Below, piece by piece: positions 49,365 to 59,500 of a stretch of 64,000 bases of DNA (position 1 is the stretch's first letter; the number at the start of each line of letters is the position of its first letter). Position numbers and translations under genes: made by a program. This stretch comes from Strigops habroptila (taxonomy: Eukaryota > Chordata > Aves > Psittaciformes > Psittacidae): contig NC_044284.2 of the NCBI RefSeq assembly GCF_004027225.2, forward strand, positions 39,604,420 through 39,668,419, written 5' to 3'. Under the pieces are notes generated by a model. That model made no database searches. It saw only the letters and a program-made list of their open reading frames with translations, and was not told the origin of the DNA.

Positions 49365-50129
49365 CACTGCAACACTCCCACCCCCTTCCACAAAGGGAGT
49401 AATAAAGCTATCGCCCAGCACTCTCAACTCCAGAGACTGCTGAGATTGCAGAAAGGAGCAAACCTCTAAATTGCAGAGCTCAGTGGCATGAACTCTGTGT
49501 AAACATCTACATCCAGAAAAAACATTTCAAACAATACATTCACAGCACAGCTGCATTCACCAGTTAGTTTCAATAAGCCCGTTTTAAAACAATTACTTAA
49601 TGCTTTTTTTGTGAAGCATAGGGGATTTGAAGGCACACTTAAGGTACTATTTGCTTCAGATTTTCCAGAAACAGAATGGGACTTGCGGACCCTCTTATCT
49701 CCAGAAGCAAACTCCCAAGTTCAAGTGCAGCACAGCCAAATGCAGCATCCATCCAAAACAAAAAAACAGGTTTTTCAATTACCTTCAATTAGGAAGGCCT
49801 TGTCTTCACCAGCACTAGTAACTGTGAAATAGCTTCTCACTGCAGGCACAGGTATCCTCCATCAAGGGCAGCCTGCAAAGCAACAAAATACTTACAGAAC
49901 TTGCAGCACTAAGAGCAACCAGATCAACCAAGACTGCATTACTGAAATAGCAAATTTATTCTGCTGTATTTGTACCTAATTTCACAAGCACAGCCTACCC
50001 TTTACCCTTCTAAATTTTTAGCCCATTTACTAATCTTCTGAGACAAATTTTCAAAACGCATTCATGGAGCAAAAGCATGTCTCACTCTCAGCTTTCCTCA
50101 TGAATTACCTAACAGCTTAAGGTACAGAA

Positions 50130-50214
50130 GGCTGCATCAGCTAGGAGCGAAAGACAGTTAACAGCGTGATCACCATGAGTCATCTGCTGAACTATGCTGT
50201 CATCACACACAGCC
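50130..50214 (-). ncRNA. SNORD77/SNORD80-like C/D-box snoRNA, copy B
   Basis: Minus strand: GGCTG stem, C box GTGATGA, CATAGTTCAGCAGA, then GTCTTTCGCTCCTA directly before D box CTGA, closing CAGCC. Both conserved elements are those of the U77/U80 pair. It is a sister of the copy in the preceding intron. Confidence 0.85.
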
Positions 50215-50382
50215 GTCCACACATTTGGGATATAAATGAGCTTTAACAAACACAGGCAATACACTATTTACCTTGCACAGCTTACAGCTTCATCTCCCAG
50301 TACCTGCAACAAAAGAAAAAACCCCATCAGATTCCCTCAGCCTTCATGGCCAAGCCTACACCCCTTAGCAAGAGATCGCAAG

Positions 50383-50461
50383 AGATACATCAGATAGGAG
50401 CGAAAGACAAAACTGTTCGTCACAGGATATTCTGCTGAACTATGCCATCATCACTGTATCT
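50383..50461 (-). ncRNA. SNORD77/SNORD80-like C/D-box snoRNA, copy A
   Basis: Minus strand: perfect 7-bp terminal stem AGATACA/TGTATCT, C box GTGATGA, CATAGTTCAGCAGA, GTCTTTCGCTCCTA, D box CTGA. It shares both guide elements with copy B about 250 bp downstream. The start resembles human U77/U80 (GATAC...). Confidence 0.88.
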
Positions 50462-50786
50462 GCTTTGGAATTACAGACCAAACAATCACCTCTTGTGTCA
50501 GCTTTGAATAAATAAGCCACATAAACATTCAATAGTTCCAATATTAGCAAGTATCAATTGTTTCTGTGTTATTAGTGGAAATTAATAGCAAAGTACTTCC
50601 CCCCCATTTTACATCCCACCCTCTCCAAAGCTCCATGAAAGAAACCCCTATGTAGACTACATATTTCTCACCAGGTGACATTTCTTCTGCAAGTTTTCCA
50701 AGTACAGGACTCAAACCCTGGAAGAAAAAAAAGCTTATGAACAGAATATTCATAAGTCAAAACATCAAGGGGAATGTTAAGTTGCT

Positions 50787-50871
50787 GTGCCTCAGAGGAA
50801 AAGTTATGGTGGTAAGAGTGCTCATCATTCTCTTGGTCAAGAGTAGCAAATAAGTGTCATCATTGTGGCAC
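50787..50871 (-). ncRNA. SNORD76: SNORD76 C/D-box snoRNA
   Basis: Minus strand: GTGCC stem, C box AATGATGACA, TTATTTGCTACTCTTGA, internal GAATGATGAG, CTTACCACCATAAC, D box CTGA, GGCAC. Near-identical to the human U76 elements. Confidence 0.95.
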
Positions 50872-51101
50872 TGGAGGGAAAACTGGGAAATCTGCCTACT
50901 GATGTTATTAGAACAAAAGACACTGTCTAGATAAACAATCACAATTTCAGGCTGAATTTTTAAGTTTTTTTTGTTTTTTTACCTTTTGTAGTAGCATCAA
51001 GTCTCTTTATTCTGTGGCAGATCTGAAAAAGACAGAACAGTTTTAGACACTTGTAGGACTCTGGGGGACTACCTCTTGCAGGGACACCAAATACAGAAAA
51101 A

Positions 51102-51168
51102 AGCCTCAGCACAGAGTTTTCAGAAATCACTTCTGTCCACTACTCTTGTATTGAAACCATCATAGGCT
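51102..51168 (-). ncRNA. SNORD75: SNORD75 C/D-box snoRNA
   Basis: Minus strand: AGCCT stem, C box ATGATGG, AAGAGTAGTGGACAGAAG, GATTTCTGA (D'), D box CTGA, AGGCT. The GAGTAGTGGACAGAAG core matches human U75. Confidence 0.95.
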
Positions 51169-51886
51169 CTGATTTAGTTAACATCAATTCTGATAGTTAC
51201 ATGGTTTTAAAACATGCATCAGGCACTTTTCCTTAAACAGCAAACTATTTATTGCTGTGCATGGTGAAACAACAGTAATGAAGGGAAAAGGCACCTAGGT
51301 ACTACTGTAGTTTGGTTACAGGATAACCAGTGGTTCACAAACAACAGCCTCACATCCACTTTCCAGTACAAAGAAACAGGTGACTTTTCCCAGCAGAAGA
51401 GTGAGGACTGCCTGAAGAGATACCACAGGCAATTACTGGATTACAAACACCACTCCTGTAATTCCCTGAAATACAAGAGTACTCCAAGCTAAGTTGCTGT
51501 AAGTGTACCTAACCATTTCTCAATTTAAACTTTATTTTAGACGAAACACTTACCTGTTTCAAAGCCGTAAGAGAAAAGGGTGTATGTAAGTGGTGCATCC
51601 TGAACTGAAAACAAGAAAGTACCCATTAGATCATCTCTTAAGAACCAAGATACTCTGAAACTCAGAGTAAAGCTCTCCCCAGTGCAATCTATGCTTCAGC
51701 TCTTTGAAGAGACAAGGCCACAAAAATAATGGCTAGACAGTATTTTTAAGCTTCTGCCATTTTGCACAGCTGCAATTCCAGTGTATAATCACCAGGTCAG
51801 TCCTGCAGCCACGAACTTGGGCTGCTCAGAAAGGACCACATGCTATTTCAGCCCTACCAGATATGTCACCACACACTATTCCATGC

Positions 51887-51955
51887 CCAGCTCAGATATG
51901 TTGGCATTCATCACCCGCTCAGATGTCCCTACCAACATAGTTTTCATCACATGCA
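51887..51955 (-). ncRNA. SNORD74: SNORD74 C/D-box snoRNA (GAS5 intron 1)
   Basis: Minus strand: C box GTGATGAA, TGTTGGTAGGGACAT then D' CTGA, C' GTGATGAATGCCAAC, D box CTGA. The GTTGGTAGGGACATCTGA and ATGAATGCCAAC elements match human U74. Ends are approximate because the terminal stem is weak. Confidence 0.94.
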
Positions 51956-52584
51956 GGCACATGGAAATCCAAGTGAGCTATTACACTACCTTCTTTACAT
52001 GGGGCCTTTAGTTGTAAAGCTCAGGAATCTAACGCTTTTTCTCTGTAGCGGGCACATATCATCTCACCATCATCCAGGAGGATTTCCCATGGGAAAAGGG
52101 CTCCCAGGAGAAAAAGGAGAAAGTCTCTCCCAGGAGAGACTCTGCAATGCAAACCAGGCACCGGCGAGCTGTTACCTCCTGAAACCCGAGCGCGGGCCGC
52201 AGGCTCAGCCCCTCCGCAGCGCTCACATCTGGGCACTACCCACAACCCCACAGCACCGCGGGACGATAGGCCTCAAGCCTGGAGCTCCCCGGGCCCGCGC
52301 TAGCCGCCTCTTCCCGCGGCCCACGTGGAGCTCCCCGCGGCCGCGCCTCCCACGGGACTCCCGCTGGGGACCCCACTACCTGCTCCCTCCCTCCCAGGGC
52401 CGCCACGAGGCGGAGTCCCGCCAGAGCGCCGCCGCGGCCTAGGCCGCAGACCGGGCCCAGGCGACCCAATCCACCGCCATCCTCCCCCGCTGCCGCCTGT
52501 AGGGGATCAGTAGCTACACACGGTTCCTCCGCACGGCCCACCGGAGCGGCGCGGGCCCACGTGCAGAGAGCACCCCGCACTCAC

Positions 52585-52670
52585 CGGCACAACACAGCAC
52601 TCGCCTCCCCCCCGCGCCAGCGCGGCGGGCAAAAAAGACCCGCACGGTCCCTGCGCGCCCTTTATATAGC
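52585..52670 (-). promoter_or_regulatory. GAS5: GAS5 core promoter: TATA box, 5'TOP start, exon 1
   Basis: Minus strand TATATAAAG (52660-52668) lies 31 bp upstream of a C followed by six T (52637-52631), the spacing expected for a TATA-directed start at a terminal oligopyrimidine tract. Exon 1 then runs to a donor at 52584 (TTGTGCCG then GTGAGT). A TOP start predicts growth- and mTOR-linked translation and decay of the spliced host RNA, as known for GAS5. Confidence 0.85.
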
Positions 52671-52723
52671 GGCGGCGCCCGTCACACGCGCGCGCAGCGG
52701 TGGGCGGTGCGCGGCCCTCCCCC

Positions 52724-52731
52724 TGACGTCA
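52724..52731. promoter_or_regulatory. Full CRE palindrome in the GAS5-ZBTB37 promoter
   Basis: TGACGTCA, about 87 bp upstream of the GAS5 start, flanked by CCC/GGG. Consensus CREB/ATF site; use is inferred. Two CACGTG E-boxes (52322-52327 and 52558-52563) lie on the GAS5 side. Confidence 0.7.
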
Positions 52732-53399
52732 GGGGGCGCGGCGGCGCGGGGCGTGGCGCGGGGCCGTGGCGCGGCGGCGGGCGGGGAGCGATGCGCGCCG
52801 CGGCCTCACGGGCGGGAATTTTCTTCCGGGGTGCGGCCCGCTCGGGGGGTTTCGCTTCCGGGACGGTGCTGCGGGCCCTTCCCACCCCCGCCAGGTAGGA
52901 ACCGGCGCGGCGCGGGCCCGGGGGGACGGGCGGGCCCGGGCGGGGCGGGGCGCGGCGGGGCGGGGCGAGGGCCGGGCCCGCCCCGCCCGTGAGGCGCCGT
53001 CACGCCCGCGGGGGCCGGCGCAGGGGGCCGGGGAGCGCGGCCGCGCCCCGCCACCGTCTCTTCTTCCCTCGGGGGCGCCGGGCCCCCGCTGGCCGGGCTC
53101 GTCTCTCCCCGGAGGCCTCCGTGACCGCCCCCCCCGGGCTCGCCCCGTTCCTGTGGCCGGTGCTCTGTCCCGCGGGAGGGGAGCGGTGCGTTGTGAGCCC
53201 CACGGGCGGCGCGGCGTGGGGAAGGTGCAGCCCGCGGCGTGAGGGGAGGGCGGGTTTCGGTCCTGCTTGTCCACGCACCCCCAGGTGCGGGTCTTCGGGC
53301 ATCTCCCGGCAGCTGTCAGGGCTAAAAATGAACCGTAATCGCCTGGGGAGCGGAGGCCTGGAGTCATCGCTTCTGAGAGATTCACAAGAGGGAGACCCG

Positions 53400-56300
53400 A
53401 GCACTGTTAAATTTGCTCTTTTAGCTGAGGCAGGGAAGGATGAGGAAGGCAGCATCTCATCTCAATTTAGAACTGCTATTGTTTTCATCTTTAGTAAGGT
53501 CTCATCATAATTTGAAAGTAGTCCAGCTGATCAGTTGTGATAAATCTCATCCCCAAAAGCTAAGACTTTCCAGTTCCACCTCGTCTATGCAGCTCCCCAG
53601 CTTGACAGTTTTCTGACAAAGGATACATTCAGAGCGAGCATCATCTGCTGCAGCTGGTCTGTCCCAGCTTTTTACGAGGGCCTGATGGATGGAATGTTTC
53701 TCCTGGTCTCGGTAGTTGCACTCGCTTCACAGGGTGAGAGGCATTTTCTGATAAAAGTCAAAGCTTCAGCTGGTGACACTTTAAATTGTATTAAAAATAG
53801 GTAAGTGTCTCAGTATGTTTTCTGTGAAGAGCACTGCTCAGCAGGAGATCCCACTCATCCTGCAGGTGAAGGCTGAGACGATGAACTTGCAGTCCAGCAC
53901 CAGGAAAGACAGAAATGGAGATGTCATTGCGCTGCTGGCTGAGGTGCATAAGCTTATGATTGACCCTATATCCGGGAGGACAGAAACCATCTGCTGACAA
54001 AGCTAACCTGAACAAAAAAGCTAGATTCTCTTTCACCAGCCTATGACTGAGGTTGCCTACAAAGCATATCATAAAATGTCACTTCGTTGATATACTGAGG
54101 CAGATGAAGCTAGGTGGGTCCTTTTCTCCTGCCGCCACCAGTGAATGGATTTTTCCCTGTCTTTGGAGCAGAAGCTCGCAAATAGTTTTTCAGGCTCCCC
54201 TGGGAGCCTGACTTCTGACCAGGGCTGTACACAGCCACGCTCAGCAGTTAAAATCTGATTATTATTTTTTTCCCTCTCTTTCTGTATGTCCCGAGCTGAC
54301 CCCCTGAGAAACGAATGGTCTGCCTCTGCCTCCCTCTGCCTCCCTCTCCCTCCTGCCTCACCTCCTCTGGCGAGCCTTCCTACGTGCTCGCTGCCTCAGC
54401 GGGGTGTTTCACCTCACCAAGGATGCTCGCATGCCTTTCCTTTGCCTGCTTGCCTTAAGAGAATGCTTTGGAGTTTACTGCTTTAGAAACTGGTGGTTTG
54501 AGAAGATTATGAGATTACAGGCTCCCCAGTCCTGTAAACATTTGCAGATGCTCAATATGATTTTGGCTGTGTGAGTGTTCCTAATGGTGAAAATGAGACA
54601 GCTCATTTGAGGAAAACACTGCGTGTGTGTAAATGCTGCGGGGTAAGTGCCAGAGATACCAGCCCCTTAAGAGAGAAAATTACTTATTCAGGTTATTTGC
54701 ACTTCCATTTTTTTATTTTAATGACTATCGGTACAACACGAACACTGAGCAGACAGTGGGGAAAGATCAATTTGATAAGACTCAGTGTGTCTCTGTGGTT
54801 TGGGGTGGGACGTCGTGTAATGGTTAGCTAGTCCTGCTGCTGTATCCTCCAGCAAAACAAAGTATTACGAAGCTTGGTGGCCTTGATTGTGCTCAAGAGA
54901 ACCCTGTTCCTCTGTGCTATATATTTTCTTTCTTTTTCTTTTTCCTTTTAAAGGGGAAGGGGGCAAAAAGTTTTCAGACCTTCTTACTACATTAGAAGAA
55001 AAAAGGAAGACAACAAGAGAGCACCTCCGTTTCCTCCCCTCTGCATGTTCCTCATAACGTTACCGGTAAGCCGTCGGATTTTCTATTTCACCTTGTTTTG
55101 TGTGTTTGAAATTGTGTTCTTAATGTTGTTTTGGCGTGGACTTTTTGTGGCTTTTATTGCTTCCTTCTAAATATAGGGGAAGGGAGAAGAAGCCTTAAGA
55201 TGTGGCACTGTTAAGCTGCACCTTGTGAAGTTTTGTGCACCCCTGATCTCCTACCCCAGAGACACGCAGCCATCCGGCCATTTAGTATTCTCTTCGAATG
55301 ACTTGACAAGATTGACAGGCTGTCCTGCAGCTTCAGGTTTAGTAACATATTTTGCCAAGTTTGCACAAAGTCTGCTTGGGCATATGAACGTGCGCTATCC
55401 TGCAGCGTTCATAAATTAAAAACCAAAAACATCCTCCGGAGGCACACATGCTTTCCTGTCTGCTAGTCCCTGGGATTCTGAGATTTCTCAGAGCAGGCAC
55501 TATGATCCTTGGTATTCCCAGCCTGCCTGGAATTGTTTTGATATCTGCAGCACTCTGCTTAATGGACACTTGAGATTCCATCCAGCTTGGAAGCTGTTCA
55601 TGCCATGAGTGGTCTTTAATAAATTTTTTTATTTCCCTTTTTTTTTTTTTTCTTTTAGGCAAGTTTACGTCTAATTTTGGATCATTCTGAATTTTTACCA
55701 TATATGGTCAGTGCTCCTTTTCAGACTTTGCCAAAATGAAATGTGATGATTATAGAAAAATGAATTATGGAAGGGGAAGTAGGAGAGCTAGTTTGTTAAT
55801 CCCCATTGTTCATAAGTTGTCTTTTGCTGTGTGCAATATCTCAGTCTACACAAACACCAGCTTCTTTTGCCAGCAAGTCACTTGTGCCCAGTGGATGGTC
55901 TGATAAGTTGGTGCTTAGAACTGGATGCTAGTGTTTTCTTTCACTGTCCTGTTATATATTTTCTGCCTTGTGTCAGAGATGGGAGATATGATGAATATCT
56001 TAGCTTTAATGATGTTCTTAAGATGCCTTGAAGCCAAATATGTGCTGGTCAGCTTTTGAAAAATCTCAGGAGGATTTAGGTCCTGGTGTCTCCTTCCTGA
56101 TTCCTGTTCTACAAAGGAGGGATAACAATGTTACTTTCCTTTTTCAAAGTACTTAGAAGGTGCTAAGTATTTTAATCCATTATGCAATCAGTTGTCTATT
56201 TTTAGTACCTGAACCGTTTTTAATGTTCTTTTTACAATGCAAATGTGCCTTTACTGAGGCTGACAGAACGAACTGTGTCGAGCACTTAAGCCACAGGGAA

Positions 56301-56519
56301 TGGGGATCTACAGGGGACTGGTTTAACATAACTCTTGTGAAAGGTGATGTACAGCACATAAAGATCAGAGAACTGCTGCCAGGCACTTGTAAATTAAACG
56401 GTGAGAAAGTTCTTTAAAAATTCCAGTCTTATAAACTGCATGAATGTAGGTAAAAAATGTTTTAAATGCAAATGATAGACTAGCTCTGTTAATAATGGTA
56501 TTTCCCCCGCCCTTTCCAG
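53400..56519. other. ZBTB37 first intron region
   Basis: Between the CpG island and the first coding exon. Apart from the possible 5'UTR exon at 54954-55065, I see a short hairpin near 54.19 kb (CAGGCTCCC/GGGAGCCTG), poly-pyrimidine runs and unsupported short ORFs. Confidence 0.55.
54954..55065 (+). other. ZBTB37: Candidate ZBTB37 5'UTR exon
   Basis: A strong pyrimidine tract and acceptor (TTTTTCCTTTTAAAG) precede 112 nt that end at a good donor (GTTACCG then GTAAGC). It lies between the CpG island and the first coding exon. It has no long open frame, so if used it is non-coding. Confidence 0.4.
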
Positions 56520-56549
56520 TAGGGTTGTTTGCCTGCAACTGGGACAGCC

Positions 56550-59500
56550 ATGGAGAAGAGTGGGAACATTCAGCTGGAGATTCCTGACTTCAGTAACTCT
56601 GTCCTGAGCCACCTGAATCAGTTACGCATGCAGGGTCGCCTGTGTGACATTGTGGTCAACGTGCAGGGGCAAGCTTTCCGTGCTCACAAGGTGGTACTGG
56701 CTGCCAGCTCGCCCTACTTCCGCGACCACATGTCCTTGAACGAAATGAGCACCGTTTCCATTTCTGTCATCAAGAACCCTTCCGTTTTCGAGCAGCTCCT
56801 TTCCTTTTGTTACACCGGTAGGATATGTCTGCAGCTGGCCGACATCATCAGTTACCTAACGGCCGCCAGTTTCTTGCAGATGCAGCACATCATAGACAAA
56901 TGCACACAGATACTCGAGGGAATTCATTTCAAAATTAACGTGGCAGAGGTGGAAGCGGAATTGAGCCAGACCAGGACAAAGCATCAGGAGAGACCACCGG
57001 AGTCTCACCGGGTGACACCAAATCTAAACCGTTCTCTGAGCCCGCGTCACAACACTCCAAAGGGGAGTCGCCTGGGCCAGGTTAGCACCGTGCTGGACAT
57101 TCGGGAGCTCAGCCCGCCCGAGGAGTCCACCAGCCCCCAGATAATTGAGCAGAGTTCAGACGTGGAAGGCAGGGAGCCCATACTACGGATTAACAGAGCA
57201 GGACAGTGGTACGTTGAGACGGGAATGGGAGACCGTGGGGGACGGAACGATGACGACGTCCGGGTACTGGGAGGAGTACGCATTAAAACCGAGAACCTGG
57301 AGGAGTGGCTTGGGGCAGAGCATCAGCCGTCGGGTGAAGATGGGAGCAGTGCTGAGGAGGTCACTGCTATGGTTATCGACACCACAGGCCATGGATCGAT
57401 GGGCCAAGAGGCTTACGCGTTAGGGTCCTCAGGTGCCAAAGTGGTCAGGCCGACCAGCAGTGAGATTGATAGGTGAGTTTTCTTTAACTTAATTACTGAC
57501 CTTGGCTGTAAGAGGAGATTGTGCAAGAATTTCACTTGGCTGGGTTGGAACTTGCTTTGGAACGTTTTCCCCTTCTATTTCCTGTGGCCATCTTAAGCAT
57601 AAGCGCTGAAGGAATTTTTTTCCTGGTGTTAGGAAGTGTATCTGGTTTGGGTTGTAGTATTTCAGCTGGGTAGTGATCAGACCAGCATCTCCAGGTACAG
57701 GCTAGCTTGGGGAGTTGTTAGCACTGAGAGGTGCATAGGTTGGAATCTCTACCTCTCAGTGTTTCAACCTAGGTGATTTTTGTCTAGAGAACATGTTCAG
57801 TTCAGCCTCCGTAGATACGGGGCTCAGCATCAGAATTAACAAGGTCACATTCAATATCTGTTATGCAAAGTGTCATTGCAATGATGCCTTCTGATCTGAA
57901 AATCTGGGGGTGGTTCTGTCTGAGAAACAAGCCGGTCACCAGCGGTAGGTCAAGAGGACATTTTCTTCTTGGAGGTCCAGGGCAGCAGTGGGTCGTGGGG
58001 TTACATCTTCTGAAGCAATTGAAGTGGGGAGCCCAGTGGCCTCCACTTGTTTTGATTTATATGAAAGAGCAGAAAGCCTTTATTGAAAATAGGTGGTGAA
58101 ATCTGCTGTGTTTTGATTCTCCATCCAACTACTTCCCCTCCACCCCAGCATTTGTTTTCTTGCCCTTAGCTCAGACCAAAGAACGGATCTGATAAAGGGC
58201 AGATCTGTAGTGTTTGGGGGGGTTGTATTTGTGGTTTTTCCCCTCACATCTGCCTCTCTTTTAGCTCAACCCCTCTGGTCCCATGGAGGAACAGCTACCT
58301 GGAAGCAGTGGATATTCTGTCGCTTGTCACCTAATAAATTAATCACTGGGAATGATCTTGAGCTGGCCCTTGGGAGAGTGATCCTTTCCTAGTTCCTTAA
58401 CTCTTTTCCATGGATCAGCTAGCCTCGAGCATCTCTTTTTGCACTGCAACCAGTATCTACTGTTTCCCACGTGGAGTCCATCACATCACTTTTTTTTCAC
58501 ACTTGGAAAGGGGAGGAGTGGGGGTGGTGAATGAGGGGTGCCCTTAGAGAAATGGTTTCTTCTGTTGTCCAGTTCCTGAGTCACTGGGCCTATATCAATT
58601 TACTTGCAATAGCAACTGAAAAGCTGTCTCTTACTCAACTGGTAGCCAAATGACTCAGTTTTATTTTTCAGATGTTAAGACTGAAACCACAGACCAGTAT
58701 GACTTGGTTTTTCCTTTATACTTGCGCTGTTCCGCCTCCTGTGTGTTAGCTGGTGAGGATGGAGCGATGCTACACAGGTGCCTCTATTGCTCACCTGTTG
58801 TTCTAAACACCGTAGTGACCTGATGCCCATTAAAAACTCCATTTACGCTCTTCCCCCACCCCACAGATTTAGCCCTTCTGGCAGCATGGTTGCTGTGACT
58901 GAGCGGTACAGATCAAAAAGCGAGTCTCCCGGGCGGATGGATGAGCCCAAGCAGCCCAGTTCCCAGGTAGGCAGATCAAGAAGTTTGCAAGTAAATGTTG
59001 GCATTGAAGAAAAAGGGGACTATTTTCTGATGAAGTACATAATATTTTGTATTTGCAAGCAATGCTGTGTGTGAAACAAGGACCTTTTACTGTTGCAAAG
59101 GGTTTAGTTGCTCACACTGAGAACGTATGCTGTCCATACGTGATTTAAAACTGATTTTGGCTGTTGTTCGGGATTTTGGCCAGATACCTGGAAAACACAA
59201 GGAATTTATCTTCTTGTCTGAGAGCATAAAAATCAATCCTCGTTCTGGGCAGGCCACCAACTCCTGAGGAGAAACCCCATTTGCCTGCGAAGTTGGATCG
59301 CCCTAAAACACTGGCAGCAAATGCCTGAGCTGATGGAGGAGGTGTTAGTTGGCCTGTGTGGAAGACTGAGGGGTGGCAAGCTGAACCTTTTCATGCTAGT
59401 ACCAAACCCATTCCAAAAAGCCCTCCAGGCACTACACCAATAAGCCTTTAGAGTGGAGTGTCAAAGGACTGTAGATTTGTACAGATGTCTTTGTCTCATC

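Larger units (their letters stand above)
46190..52637 (-). ncRNA. GAS5: GAS5, snoRNA host gene (long non-coding RNA), ~14 small exons
   Basis: Spliced 5'TOP host transcript whose introns carry C/D snoRNAs. Recognised by its snoRNA content (SNORD74, 75, 76, 44, 47, 81 and relatives) and by its divergent position next to ZBTB37, as in human. Proposed exons in transcript order: 52585-52637, 51554-51599, 50983-51022, 50672-50717, 50272-50303, 49810-49872, 49200-49223, 49015-49041, 48668-48719, 48289-48340, 47741-47792, 46717-46747, 46480-46522, and 46315 to about 46190. Exons are 24-63 nt, typical of this gene, all with GT-AG junctions; those at 49810, 49200, 49015 and 48289 are the least certain. 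Transcription starts in a pyrimidine tract (CTTTTTT from 52637) and ends after AATAAA at 46205-46210. No conserved open frame is seen. Confidence 0.93.
52150..53330. promoter_or_regulatory. CpG island, divergent GAS5 / ZBTB37 promoter
   Basis: Long GC- and CpG-rich stretch between GAS5 (minus, start about 52637) and ZBTB37 (plus). On the ZBTB37 side there are two CTTCCGG ETS-type words near 52.82 and 52.85 kb and a donor-like CCCGCCAG then GTAGGA at 52893/52894, suggesting a short non-coding first exon. G-rich runs at about 52.92-52.98 kb could form quadruplexes. All open frames in this stretch are composition artefacts. Confidence 0.85.

Noticed and set aside
52729-53510. Long ORFs on both strands in the GAS5-ZBTB37 CpG island
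   Set aside because: Stop-poor because of extreme GC content; all frames are open and the peptides are R/P/G/A-rich with no domain.
56529-56549. Upstream TTG-initiated extension of ZBTB37
   Set aside because: The ATG at 56550 has a good Kozak context and matches the human N-terminus; the extension needs a non-ATG start.
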